Positions 35,946 to 44,798 of a stretch of DNA of 64,000 nucleotides are shown piece by piece. Positions within the stretch are counted from its first letter, which is position 1. Each line of letters starts with the position of its first letter. This stretch comes from Aestuariimicrobium sp. p3-SID1156. GTDB lineage: Bacteria; Actinomycetota; Actinomycetes; Propionibacteriales; Propionibacteriaceae. The stretch is from positions 186,001-250,000 of the forward strand of contig NZ_JALXXB010000002.1 of assembly GCF_025144225.1 (NCBI RefSeq), written 5' to 3'. The notes beneath the pieces were generated by a model, which was not told where the DNA came from, ran no database searches, and saw nothing but the letters and a program-made list of their open reading frames with translations. The position numbers were made by a program, and so were the translations under genes.

Positions 35946-37409
35946 ATGGCCCGCCGCGACGACGACTGGCTGCGTCACCTGCACGACACCCACTGGGTGC
36001 CGATGGTCCAACTCGCCAGCCTGCTGCTCGGTTCCTCGGCCGGCGCGGAAGACATCGTCGTCGATGCCTTCGTCGCCGCGAACACCCGACGCTCGCAGTT
36101 CCTCACCGAGGACCACGCCGCCACCTACCTGCGCAGTGCCGTGGTCAACCGGACGCGATCCTCCCACCGACACCGGGCGTCCTCCGAGGACCGGGTGTCC
36201 GTGGCCCCCGGGCAGGGCCACGCGGACCTGGACGAGGTGCTACGAGCCCTGGACGTGATCGACAGCCTCCCGCAGCGTCCACGCGAGGTCCTCGTCCTGC
36301 GCTACTGGGGCGGGATGGAGGAGGACGAGGTTGCCGAAACCCTCGGGATCAGCCGGCTCGCCGTCCGAACCCACCTCCACCGGGGGCTGCGCACGGTCCG
36401 GGAGAGCCTGGGGACCAGCCACGAACTGACGGTCCCACGGGTTCGCAGGGCCCTGGCCGAACAGGCCGCGACGATCCATCCCGGAGGCAATCTGAGCGAA
36501 CTGCTCGATCGTGTGGCCGAGAGCCAGGACGACGACCGCCCCGCCACCCGAACTCGCAGCCTGCTGATGTGGTCCACCGTGGCACTGCTGATCGGCCTGC
36601 TGCTGCCCAACATCCTCCCCCAGATACTGGGCCGGAACGGCGGCGCCATAGTGCCCACCGCGATGCCCTCCACTGCCCAGGTGGGGACGACGGACTCCGG
36701 ACCGCCCTCGCTGCCGACCCTCCAGCGTGGGCTGCCGATCTACTACGTCGGGCCGGGAAACCTGCTCTACCGCGAGTTCCGTGACCTGCCGACCCAGAGT
36801 GATCGCCTGACCACCGCCATCGCCGCAGTCCTCAATGTGGTCCCGCTGGACCCTGCCCTCTCCTCCCTGTGGACCGGGGGGCAGGTGAACTCCGCCACCG
36901 TGGTCGGCAATCGGATCGTGGTGGACATCTCGGCGTCCGCTTTCGACGGCTTCACCTCACGGGAAGTGGCTCTGGCGGCCATCAATCAGGTGGTCTACAC
37001 CGCGATCGCAACGGTGGGGGACCGCAACGGGGAGAAGACCGTCCAGATCCTGCGTGACGGTTCACCCAACCTGCCAGTCCTGGGAGCGCCGGCGACCGAT
37101 TTCGTGCGCGAGGGACTGGTGCCACTCGCCCCGATCTGGATCCTCAGCCCGGACCCAACCACCCGGCTGACCGACAAGCCCTTCGCCATCGAGGGTCTGC
37201 AACAGGTGTCGGTCCCCTCGGCCATCGTTCACTGGCAGATCACCCGGCCCGACGGCACCAAGGTCGTCGACGGGCAGGCCACCGCCGCCGGCAACGCCGG
37301 TGGCTGGCGGACCTGGCGCACGATGACCCAGCTGCGCAGCGGGAAGTACGTGCTGCGGGTGTGGAGTGACAACACTCCCGCCACGGTTCGTGCCCTGGAA
37401 GTGGACTGA
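35946..37409 (+). CDS. ECF sigma factor fused to TM-GerMN-Gmad2 domains
   Basis: A 487-residue single-chain protein. Residues 10-75 resemble sigma region 2 and 105-155 region 4 (DSLPQRPREVLVLRYWGGM, LGISRLAVRTHLHRGLR) of SigE-type ECF factors. Residues 160-200 (RRALAEQAATIHPGGNLSEL) resemble the N-terminus of the membrane protein that usually follows such sigma genes. A membrane helix at about 205-222 (SLLMWSTVALLIGLLLPNIL) leads to an external GerMN domain (about 260-370) and a Gmad2-like Ig domain (about 395-485). Sigma activity would need proteolytic release or action at the membrane. It lies 6 bp after ccsB. Confidence 0.85.
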   Translation: MARRDDDWLRHLHDTHWVPMVQLASLLLGSSAGAEDIVVDAFVAANTRRSQFLTEDHAATYLRSAVVNRTRSSHRHRASSEDRVSVAPGQGHADLDEVLRALDVIDSLPQRPREVLVLRYWGGMEEDEVAETLGISRLAVRTHLHRGLRTVRESLGTSHELTVPRVRRALAEQAATIHPGGNLSELLDRVAESQDDDRPATRTRSLLMWSTVALLIGLLLPNILPQILGRNGGAIVPTAMPSTAQVGTTDSGPPSLPTLQRGLPIYYVGPGNLLYREFRDLPTQSDRLTTAIAAVLNVVPLDPALSSLWTGGQVNSATVVGNRIVVDISASAFDGFTSREVALAAINQVVYTAIATVGDRNGEKTVQILRDGSPNLPVLGAPATDFVREGLVPLAPIWILSPDPTTRLTDKPFAIEGLQQVSVPSAIVHWQITRPDGTKVVDGQATAAGNAGGWRTWRTMTQLRSGKYVLRVWSDNTPATVRALEVD

Positions 37410-37431
37410 GCCCCACCCGACCAGGGCTCAG
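37406..37431. terminator. Bidirectional terminator spanning both stop codons
   Basis: CTGAGCCC (37406-37413) and GGGCTCAG (37424-37431) form a perfect 8-bp stem with a 10-nt loop. The left arm contains the TGA of the sigma factor fusion gene and the right arm contains the stop of the convergent SDR gene. One hairpin can thus terminate both transcripts. Confidence 0.7.
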
Positions 37432-38246
37432 CGGCGACCGAGCATCCGCGCCGCGATTCGTGCCGACAATGAGGTGGGCACGAACCTGTTGGCCATCGCC
37501 ATCACGGCATTGCTGGGCCCGTCGACGATCGACGGGTGGCCCTTGGCGAGGGCGGCGAAGGTGGTCTCCACCACCTGCTCCGGCCTGCGGCGACGGGTCA
37601 GGGTGGTGTCGTCCCCGGCCACGGAGAAGAAGCCGGATTCGGTGGGGCCGGGGTTGATCGCGATCACCCTGACCCCTGTGCCACGGGTCTCGTCGGAGAG
37701 TGCGGTGCTGAAGGAACGGACATAGGCCTTGGACGCCGCATAGGCCGCCATGCCGGGGATCGGCTGGAAGCTGGCGGTGCTCGCCACGTTGATGATCGAG
37801 CCCTGTCCGGCGTCCAGCATGGCCGGCAGGAAGCTTCGGGTGAGGTCGGTGAGGGCCACCACGTTGACCTCCAGCATCCCGCGCAGGCGCCCCGGGTCGG
37901 TGTCGCCGACATCGCCGATGATCCCGAAGCCGGCGTTGTTGACCAGCGTGTCCACGTGGACCTGCTTCGCGGTCAGGTCGGTCACCAGACCAGCGCGTGC
38001 CTCGCGATCGGCCAGGTCCACCGGGAGGGAGATGACCTGGGCACCGGACGACTCGAGCTCGGTGGTGAGGGAGGCCAGGCGCATGGTGTCGCGTCCGGTG
38101 ATGACGAGGTTCATGTCGTGCGCTACGAGCCAGCGGGCAAAGGCCGCACCGAGGCCGCCGGTGGCTCCGGTCACCAGCGCCCAGCGGCGCTCGGTCCGGG
38201 GAATGGTTGCGCCCACGGGGCCGGGGGCCTTGTCGCTGGTTGCCAT
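37428..38246 (-). CDS. Classical short-chain dehydrogenase
   Basis: A 272-residue SDR. It has the NAD(P) motif VTGATGGLGAAFARWL (TGxxxGxG), the structural motif TLVNNAGFGIIG (NNAG), catalytic Ser in INVASTASFQPIPG, and YAASKAYVRSF (YxxxK). These form the complete Asn-Ser-Tyr-Lys set for carbonyl/alcohol interconversion. The substrate cannot be predicted. It converges on the sigma fusion gene and is divergent from mycothione reductase. Confidence 0.92.
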   Translation of the reverse strand: MATSDKAPGPVGATIPRTERRWALVTGATGGLGAAFARWLVAHDMNLVITGRDTMRLASLTTELESSGAQVISLPVDLADREARAGLVTDLTAKQVHVDTLVNNAGFGIIGDVGDTDPGRLRGMLEVNVVALTDLTRSFLPAMLDAGQGSIINVASTASFQPIPGMAAYAASKAYVRSFSTALSDETRGTGVRVIAINPGPTESGFFSVAGDDTTLTRRRRPEQVVETTFAALAKGHPSIVDGPSNAVMAMANRFVPTSLSARIAARMLGRR

Positions 38247-38308
38247 GTGGCCAGTGTAGGGGGGTCTGTCCCGCTGGTGTTGTCGGTGGTCCGTGACAGA
38301 CTGGGGGC

Positions 38309-39739
38309 ATGACGACCTTGCCCGATCCCCAGCACTACGACCTGGTCATCATCGGCTCAGGATCAGGGAATTCCATGATCAACGACGAGCTGGACCACTG
38401 GCGGATCGCCATGGTCGACGATGGGTTGCGCTATGGCGGCACCTGCCTCAACGTCGGCTGCATCCCGACCAAGATGTTCGTGCTGCCCGCCGACCTCGCC
38501 GATGGCCCGCGGGACGCCGCCAGGTTGGGCGTCGACCTGGCCCTGCGCGGGGTCGACTTCCCAGCCGTCCGGGACCGCATCTTCCGTCGCATCGACGCGA
38601 TCAGCGAGGGTGGGCTGGACTGGCGAGAACGGCAGGAGCATGTCGACGTGTACCGCGAGACCGGTCGCTTCGTCGATCCGCACACCCTCGAGCTCTCCTC
38701 GGGGCGCCGGATCAGCGGTGACCGGATCGTGATCGCAGCCGGCTCCCGTCCCCGTCCCCTCAGTGTCCCCGCGGCTCCCTCCGTGGCGGAGCTGGTCCAC
38801 ACCTCCGACAGCATCATGCGGATCGACGAACTGCCCAAGCGGTTGCTGATCCTCGGCGCCGGGTTTGTCTCGGTCGAGTTCGCCCACGTCTTCAGCGCCT
38901 ATGGGGTGGACGTGACGGTCATCCACCGTGGCCATACCCTGCTCAAGCATGAGGACCATGAGGTCAGCGAGCGTTACCGGCAACTGGTGGCCGAGAAGGT
39001 GACCCTGGCCCTGGGTGAGCACGTGGTCAGGCTCGAGGAGGCCCCGGATGGGGGCGTCCGTGTGGTGACCATGGTCGAGGGGGATGAGCGGCACCACGAT
39101 GGTGACCTGGTGTTGAACGCCATCGGGCGCATCCCCAACGGCGACCGACTCGACGTGGCGGCGGCCGGGCTGGGGTTGGATGCCCATGGGTTCATCCCGG
39201 TCGATGAGTACCAGCGGACCGCGGTGGACCACATCTGGGCGTTGGGCGATGTCTGTTCCCCGGCGATGCTCAAGCACGTCGCCAACCGCGAGATGCGGGT
39301 CGTGCGCCACAACCTGCTCCACCCCGAGGACCTGCGGGCGACCGACCACCGCTTCATCCCCCATGCCGTCTTCGGACACCCCCAGATCGCGTCGGTGGGG
39401 GCGACCCAGCAGGACCTGGACGCCGCGGGACGCCCCTATCTGGTGAAGGTCCAGAACTATGGTGACGTCGCCTACGGCTGGGCGATGGAGGACACCGAGC
39501 ACTTCGTGAAGCTGATCTCCGACCCGCTCACCGACAAGCTGCTCGGCGCCCACATCATCGGCCCTCAGGCCTCGACACTCATCCAGCAGCTGATCCAGAT
39601 GATGGTCTTTGACCAGGATGTCTCGTCGGTGGCCCACACCCAGTACTGGATCCACCCGGCCCTGCCCGAGGTGATCGAGAATGCGCTGCTCGCCCTGGAG
39701 GAGAGTCGTCGTCAGTGGCTGGAGGAGCATCAGGCATGA
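38309..39739 (+). CDS. mtr: Mycothione reductase
   Basis: A 476-residue flavoprotein disulfide reductase that keeps mycothiol reduced with NADPH. FAD motif: LVIIGSGSGNSMINDEL. The redox pair sits in YGGTCLNVGCIPTKMFVLPA, which matches mycothione reductases (the PTKMF ending is characteristic). NADPH domain: RLLILGAGFVSVEFAHVFSA. C-terminal dimer interface: WIHPALPEVIENALLAL with the catalytic His. Its stop overlaps the next start (ATGA). Confidence 0.93.
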   Translation: MTTLPDPQHYDLVIIGSGSGNSMINDELDHWRIAMVDDGLRYGGTCLNVGCIPTKMFVLPADLADGPRDAARLGVDLALRGVDFPAVRDRIFRRIDAISEGGLDWRERQEHVDVYRETGRFVDPHTLELSSGRRISGDRIVIAAGSRPRPLSVPAAPSVAELVHTSDSIMRIDELPKRLLILGAGFVSVEFAHVFSAYGVDVTVIHRGHTLLKHEDHEVSERYRQLVAEKVTLALGEHVVRLEEAPDGGVRVVTMVEGDERHHDGDLVLNAIGRIPNGDRLDVAAAGLGLDAHGFIPVDEYQRTAVDHIWALGDVCSPAMLKHVANREMRVVRHNLLHPEDLRATDHRFIPHAVFGHPQIASVGATQQDLDAAGRPYLVKVQNYGDVAYGWAMEDTEHFVKLISDPLTDKLLGAHIIGPQASTLIQQLIQMMVFDQDVSSVAHTQYWIHPALPEVIENALLALEESRRQWLEEHQA

Positions 39740-40929
39740 GCACCCGTCGTGTCCTGCTCCAGGCTGGTCTCGGCACCGGCCTGGTGGGTCTGGGGGTGGC
39801 CGGCTGTGCCAAGGAGGCTGACCTGGCCCGCTCGGGGACCGACGTTCCGCACCCCACCCGTGAGCCTTCCGAGCTGGAGGGGGAGTCCGTGCCCACAGCG
39901 CAGCAGGCCCAGTCCCCGTGGCTGGTCAAGGCTGCCGAACTGTCCGTGGAGGAGCGCATCGGCCAGTTGATCATGGTGGGAACGGTGTCGACCGTCCTCT
40001 CCGACCAGGTACGCGCGGCGCTCACTGAGCACAAGGTCGGCTCCCTCCTGCTCCTGGGCGATTCCCTCGGCGGCCGTTCGGACATATCGCTCCTCACCTC
40101 CGAACTGAGCAGCCTGGGGGCAGCCGTCCCGATCATGGTCGCCGTCGACCAGGAGGGTGGACGCATCCAGCGGCTCTCCGGCGACGGGTTCTCCACCATC
40201 CCCAGTGCCGTGGAGCAGGCGAAACTGCCAGCAACCGAGCTGCAGGAGAAGTGGAAGCAGTGGGGCGGGGAACTGGCTCGAGCCGGAGTCCGCTTCAACC
40301 TGGCCCCGGTGGCGGACCTGGTGCCGGCGGACATGGAGGCGTCCAATGCCCCGGTCGGACAGTTGCAGCGCCAGTACGGACGTGACGTCGCCGAGGCGGC
40401 CCCGGCGCTGTTGTCGGCCATCAAGGGCATGGCCGCGGCGAAGGTGGCCACCAGTGCCAAGCACTTCCCGGGTCTGGGCAGGGTGAGGACCAATACCGAC
40501 TTCGGCGAGGCGGTCGATGAGGTGACCACGAAGGAGGATCCGGGCATCGAGGCCTTCCGGGTCGCCATGGACGCCGGGGTTTCCTCGATCATGATCAGCT
40601 CTGCCATCTACCGGCGCATCGACCCCAAGAACCAGGGCACATTCTCCTCGACCATCATCAACGAGCTGCTCCGTGGGCAGCTCGGCTTCCACAAGGTTGT
40701 CATCAGCGATGATCTGGGGGCAGCACAGTCAGTCCAGCACATCCCGGCAGGGGAGCGGGCCACCCGCTTCCTCCAGGCGGGTGGCGACCTGGTCATCAAC
40801 GCCGACCCGAGCCTCACCGAGGCGATGGTGGGCGCGGTGGGGAAACTGGAGAAGTCCGACCCGGATTTCGCCCAGCAGGTGGTCCGCAAGGCAGCCCGAG
40901 TGCTGGAACTCAAGGCGTCCGTGGCCTGA
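39736..40929 (+). CDS. GH3 beta-N-acetylhexosaminidase-like lipoprotein
   Basis: A 397-residue lipoprotein. The signal MSTRRVLLQAGLGTGLVGLG ends in the lipobox GVAGC. The domain is a GH3 TIM barrel of the NagZ type: IMVAVDQEGGRIQRL, ATSAKHFPGLGRVRTNTDF, SIMISSAIYRRID and the strand VVISDDLGAA. NagZ-like enzymes release GlcNAc from muropeptides, so a role in cell-wall recycling outside the membrane is likely. The start overlaps the mycothione reductase stop. Confidence 0.9.
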   Translation: MSTRRVLLQAGLGTGLVGLGVAGCAKEADLARSGTDVPHPTREPSELEGESVPTAQQAQSPWLVKAAELSVEERIGQLIMVGTVSTVLSDQVRAALTEHKVGSLLLLGDSLGGRSDISLLTSELSSLGAAVPIMVAVDQEGGRIQRLSGDGFSTIPSAVEQAKLPATELQEKWKQWGGELARAGVRFNLAPVADLVPADMEASNAPVGQLQRQYGRDVAEAAPALLSAIKGMAAAKVATSAKHFPGLGRVRTNTDFGEAVDEVTTKEDPGIEAFRVAMDAGVSSIMISSAIYRRIDPKNQGTFSSTIINELLRGQLGFHKVVISDDLGAAQSVQHIPAGERATRFLQAGGDLVINADPSLTEAMVGAVGKLEKSDPDFAQQVVRKAARVLELKASVA

Positions 40930-40961
40930 GGTCGCCGGCGGGGCCAGCGTGATCGGAAGGG

Positions 40962-41828
40962 TCAGGGCCCGACCGTGAGCTGGCCGACCAGCGCGCGTGC
41001 GGTGGGCAGGTATTCCTCGGCGTTGTTGGGGATCGAGGCGTAGTAGAGCGAGTTGGTGTTCTTCCCGGTTGCCACGATCACGATGATGGCGTGCTCGCCG
41101 GTCGCCTTGAGCCCCTCGATCCGGAAGCTCAGGTACATCTCGAGCGCATAGGCCTCGTGGCCGTCGACCCTGATGGCCTTGCGGCTGACATCCTTGCGGT
41201 CGACCGGGGCATCGCCGTAGAAGGCGCCCACGATGCAGCGGGCGACGATGTCCATCCCGCCCTCGGGGGAGACGAAGCCGTCCCCGGAGACGAGCTCGCC
41301 GACCAGGATCGAGGCAACCCAGTTCTGCCCGGGCCTGTAGTCGGTCTCGATGGTGATCGACTGGGAGGCGACATCGCGGCCGAAGGGCACCCGGAAGTCG
41401 CCGACAGGCGGGCCCCACGGTCGCTGGAGGCGGGGGTAGGAGAGACGGCCGCCGTGCACCCGCCCATCATCGGGGTGGGGGTCGGTGGACCAGTTGCCCT
41501 CGGCCGGTCGGGGGCAGAACTCGGTGGGGTTCGCCGGTGCCGGTTGCTTGCCGCCGATCATGCCCAGCCGTTGCAGCCCGAACAGGATCAACGCCAGACC
41601 CACCGCGACGGCCAGCAGGATCGTCAGCGGCCCCTTGGCCCGCTGCCAGGCGGAGAGACGCTCCTCACCCTCGTCGCTGTCGCCACGCGTGCCGCGCGAG
41701 GAGGAGCCGGTCGATCCGGCCCCAGTCCCGGGGGTGGTCGTGGTCTCCTCGGCCCAGGCACTGCCGTCCCAGAACCGGTAGTGACCCGGCCTTCCCCCCG
41801 GGTCGGGGTACCAGCCGCGCTCAGCCAT
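40962..41828 (-). CDS. DUF2510 domain membrane protein
   Basis: A 288-residue protein. The N-terminal 35 residues are a DUF2510 domain (GWYPDPGGRPGHYRFWDGSA), followed by a Thr/Ser/Gly linker, one membrane helix (GPLTILLAVAVGLALILFGL, about residues 66-86) and an extracytoplasmic domain of about 190 residues that I do not recognise (VPFGRDVASQSITIETDY, GEHAIIVIVATGKNTNS). Its function is unknown. Its start overlaps the end of the upstream sucrase/ferredoxin-like gene by 8 bp. Confidence 0.8.
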   Translation of the reverse strand: MAERGWYPDPGGRPGHYRFWDGSAWAEETTTTPGTGAGSTGSSSRGTRGDSDEGEERLSAWQRAKGPLTILLAVAVGLALILFGLQRLGMIGGKQPAPANPTEFCPRPAEGNWSTDPHPDDGRVHGGRLSYPRLQRPWGPPVGDFRVPFGRDVASQSITIETDYRPGQNWVASILVGELVSGDGFVSPEGGMDIVARCIVGAFYGDAPVDRKDVSRKAIRVDGHEAYALEMYLSFRIEGLKATGEHAIIVIVATGKNTNSLYYASIPNNAEEYLPTARALVGQLTVGP

Positions 41829-42678
41829 CGATCTCCTCCACGGTCCAGACGGTCACCGGCACAGCCGCTGCACCACACGAGGATGCCCGCTGCGTCGGCA
41901 TGGTCATTGTCTCTGCACGCAGCCCAGCAGGGTCCACTCCCGTGGTGCGGGCATGCGCGTCAATGGCCTGCTGCTCGGCGGGCAGGTGGGACAGGCCGCG
42001 GTCATGGAAGGCACCGCAGTCCAGCGGGCGTCCAGACAGTGCGGCGTCGAGGGCGGCGAGGGAGAGGTCGCTGTCAAGGCGGGCCAACATCTGGTTCGTG
42101 GGGAGCACCACGGCTGTCGGGGCGAAACGGTGGCCGCCCAGGTGCGAGGCTTCCCAAACCTGGTTGCCCACCGGCCCTCCATGGAGTTCAGTGACCAATT
42201 CGCGGCCCTCCAGGGCGCAGCAGCGGTCACGCTTGGCGTTGGTGCAGACCAGCAGGGCCGGTGCGCACGGTTCCAACCAGTCGGGACGGTGGTCGGGCGA
42301 GAAGCCCGCCAGCAGGTCGAGCAGGTGGGCCGGGTCGAGGAGTCGGACCTGCCCGACCCACGGCGTCCCCTGCGTCATACCCGCCCCCACCAGCACCATG
42401 CGGGGGGTGGAGCAGCCCTCGTCGACGTGGCGGCCCGGGCGACGGATCAGGACCAGACGCCCCCCGAGCTCCGAGATGGCGGCCTCGAGGCGATCGCCGA
42501 GTTCGGGGTCGAGGTGCGACTGGGTGATCGCCTTGCGTCCCCAGGGGCCCGGCTGCTCCAGACCGACCCAGAAGTCGGCACGGCTGGCGGTGCCCCACGC
42601 CGGGAGGTCATCGCGCCACCACTGCCGGGAACAGCGCTCGGCGGCACCGTGTGCAGGCTGCCCAGAAGTCGGGGTCAT
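41821..42678 (-). CDS. Sucrase/ferredoxin-like protein
   Basis: A 285-residue protein of the sucrase/ferredoxin-like family (PF06999), with a thioredoxin-like ferredoxin fold. A key block is APALLVCTNAKRDRCCALEG, with cysteines suited to a [2Fe-2S] site, then VWEASHLGGHRFAPTAVVLP, the conserved histidine region. ATG 42678 starts the family-like sequence (MTPTSGQPAHGAAERCS). The physiological role of this family is not established. It overlaps the DUF2510 gene by 8 bp. Confidence 0.88.
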   Translation of the reverse strand: MTPTSGQPAHGAAERCSRQWWRDDLPAWGTASRADFWVGLEQPGPWGRKAITQSHLDPELGDRLEAAISELGGRLVLIRRPGRHVDEGCSTPRMVLVGAGMTQGTPWVGQVRLLDPAHLLDLLAGFSPDHRPDWLEPCAPALLVCTNAKRDRCCALEGRELVTELHGGPVGNQVWEASHLGGHRFAPTAVVLPTNQMLARLDSDLSLAALDAALSGRPLDCGAFHDRGLSHLPAEQQAIDAHARTTGVDPAGLRAETMTMPTQRASSCGAAAVPVTVWTVEEIDG

Positions 42679-42720
42679 ATGCCAAGCCTGCCAGACGAGG
42701 AAGGACCCCGGAAACGGCGA

Positions 42721-42748
42721 CGCCCGCCACGGCGAACCATGGCGGGCG
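42721..42748 (-). terminator. Terminator hairpin after pst operon
   Basis: CGCCCGCCA (42721-42729) and TGGCGGGCG (42740-42748) form a perfect 9-bp stem with a 10-nt loop, 31 bp beyond the pstB stop on the minus strand. Its position at the end of the pstSCAB run supports a terminator. Confidence 0.65.
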
Positions 42749-42778
42749 CTGCCCACAGGAGTTGACCGACAAAAGGGA

Positions 42779-43555
42779 TCAGCCGAAGCGACCGGTGATG
42801 TAGTCCTCGGTGGCCTTCTTCTCCGGGTTGGAGAACATCTTCTCGGTGGCGCCCATCTCGACCAGCTCACCGGGCTGGCCCTGCGCAGCCAGGTTGAAGA
42901 ACGCGGTCTGGTCGGAGACTCGCGCGGCCTGCTGCATGTTGTGGGTCACGATGACCACGGTGAACTGGTCCTTGAGCTCCTGGATCAGGTCCTCGATGGC
43001 CAGGGTGGAGATCGGGTCCAGAGCCGAGCAGGGCTCGTCCATCAGCAGGACGTCGGGGGCGACGGCGATCGCGCGGGCGATGCACAGACGCTGCTGCTGA
43101 CCACCGGACAGGCCCACCCCCGGCTTGCCAAGGCGGTCCTTGACCTCATTCCAGAGGTTGGCGCCCTGGAGCGAGCGCTCCACGGCCTCGTCGAGGGTCT
43201 TCTTGTTGCTGACGCCATTGAGGCGCAGGCCCGCCACCACGTTGTCGTAGATCGACATTGAGGGGAACGGGTTGGGGCGCTGGAAGACCATCCCGACGTT
43301 GCGGCGCACGGCCACCGGGTCGACGCCCTTGCCATACAGGTTCACCCCGTCGAGGTTGACCTCCCCGGTGCAGTAGGCACCGGGGATGACCTCGTGCATG
43401 CGGTTCAGGGTGCGCAGTACGGTCGACTTCCCGCAGCCCGAGGGGCCGATGAAGGCCGTCACGGAACGGGGCTCGACAGTCAGGTTGACGTTCTGGACGG
43501 CGTGGTAGTTGCCGTAGAAGATGTTGAGGTCCTTGGCCTCGATGCGCTTTGCCAT
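42779..43555 (-). CDS. pstB: Phosphate ABC transporter ATP-binding protein PstB
   Basis: A 258-residue ATPase. Walker A is [20 protein letters not shown], where the LRTLNRMH continuation is PstB-specific. Signature: [18 protein letters not shown]. Walker [21 protein letters not shown]. It energises phosphate import through PstA and PstC. It is the last gene of the pstSCAB operon; phoU is not adjacent. Confidence 0.97.
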   Translation of the reverse strand: MAKRIEAKDLNIFYGNYHAVQNVNLTVEPRSVTAFIGPSGCGKSTVLRTLNRMHEVIPGAYCTGEVNLDGVNLYGKGVDPVAVRRNVGMVFQRPNPFPSMSIYDNVVAGLRLNGVSNKKTLDEAVERSLQGANLWNEVKDRLGKPGVGLSGGQQQRLCIARAIAVAPDVLLMDEPCSALDPISTLAIEDLIQELKDQFTVVIVTHNMQQAARVSDQTAFFNLAAQGQPGELVEMGATEKMFSNPEKKATEDYITGRFG

Positions 43556-43574
43556 TTCTGTGTCTTCCTCGTTC

Positions 43575-44798
43575 TCAGCGGGACTTCTTCGAGCGACCCA
43601 CGGTGCGTGCTATCAGGTTCAGGCCCATGACGATCAGGATCAGGGTCAGGGCAGCGCCCCAGCCGCGCTCAGCGCCCGGGTAGTTGGCGGCCACCTCGGT
43701 GGCACCCATGATCTGGGTGGGCAGGGAGCCCATGTTGTTGGAGGTGGGGTTCCACTCCAGGCGGGGGCCGTAGTTCAGCAGGATGATCAGCGGGGCGGTC
43801 TCGCCCATCACGCGGGCCATGCCCAGCACGATGCCGGTCAGGATGCCCTTGCGTGCGGTGGGGAGCACGACGTTCATGATCGTCTTCCACTTGGGCACGC
43901 CCAGGGCGTAGGAGGCCTCACGCAGGCTGTCCGGCACCAGCTTGAGCATCTCCTCGGTGGAGCGCAGCACCGTCGGCAGCATCAGCAGCACCAGGGCGAG
44001 CGCGGAGGCCATCGTGGAGCGGGTGCCACCCAGGATGGTGATTGCCACCGCGTAGATGAACAGTGCGGCCACGATGGAGGGCACACCGGTGAGGATGTCC
44101 ACCATGAAGCTGACGACCTTGGAGAAACCCTTCCCTCGGGCGTACTCGACCAGGTAGATCGCGCCCAGGATGCCGAGTGGCACGGCGATGAGGGAGGTGA
44201 TCAGGCCCAGCTCGAGGGTGCCGATGATGGAGTGCAGGGCGCCTCCGCCGACCTCACGCAGGTCGGTGGCGCTCTGGTCCTTGGTCCACCAGTCTGCCGA
44301 GGCAGTACGCACCGTCCCGGCCTTGTCCGAGCTCGGGATGCCGACCACGGACTGCTTCTGGGCCTGCGGCTCGCGACCCTTGATGACGATGCCACCGCCG
44401 CTTGCTGCGGCATTCGGGTCCTTGGTGAGGGGGGTCACCGGGCGATAGGCCACGAACTCGTTGACGCCAGGGTACTTTCCACCCGACAGCCAGATGTTCT
44501 TGGCGTTGTCGGTGTCGTCCTTGTCACACTCGGAGGCCGCGACGCGCTTGTAGTCCAGGAACTCCTTGGTGGGAGCCTTGGCCTCGACCGCGCAGATCCT
44601 GGTGTAGTCGGGCTCGGCGGTGAAGAGCAGGGGGGCGCCCTTCGCCACCACCGTGCCGAGAATCCAGAACAGCGGGACGATCGCCACGGCGGCAGCGATC
44701 CAGACCAGACCCCGGATCAGGTTGTCCACCATCTGGCGCTTGCCGGTGGGACGGCTCAGGTCGACCTGAGCGGGAGTTTCGTTCACGGTGTCACTCAT
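43575..44798 (-). CDS. pstA: Phosphate ABC transporter permease PstA
   Basis: A 407-residue permease, about 100 residues longer than typical PstA. The extra length is one extracytoplasmic insert of about 130 residues between helix 1 ([20 protein letters not shown]) and helix 2 ([20 protein letters not shown]). The insert contains two Cys (ICAVEA and ASECDKDD) that could form a disulfide. The permease core is normal, with ATPase-coupling loop [19 protein letters not shown]. Start overlaps the pstC stop. Confidence 0.95.
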   Translation of the reverse strand: MSDTVNETPAQVDLSRPTGKRQMVDNLIRGLVWIAAAVAIVPLFWILGTVVAKGAPLLFTAEPDYTRICAVEAKAPTKEFLDYKRVAASECDKDDTDNAKNIWLSGGKYPGVNEFVAYRPVTPLTKDPNAAASGGGIVIKGREPQAQKQSVVGIPSSDKAGTVRTASADWWTKDQSATDLREVGGGALHSIIGTLELGLITSLIAVPLGILGAIYLVEYARGKGFSKVVSFMVDILTGVPSIVAALFIYAVAITILGGTRSTMASALALVLLMLPTVLRSTEEMLKLVPDSLREASYALGVPKWKTIMNVVLPTARKGILTGIVLGMARVMGETAPLIILLNYGPRLEWNPTSNNMGSLPTQIMGATEVAANYPGAERGWGAALTLILIVMGLNLIARTVGRSKKSR

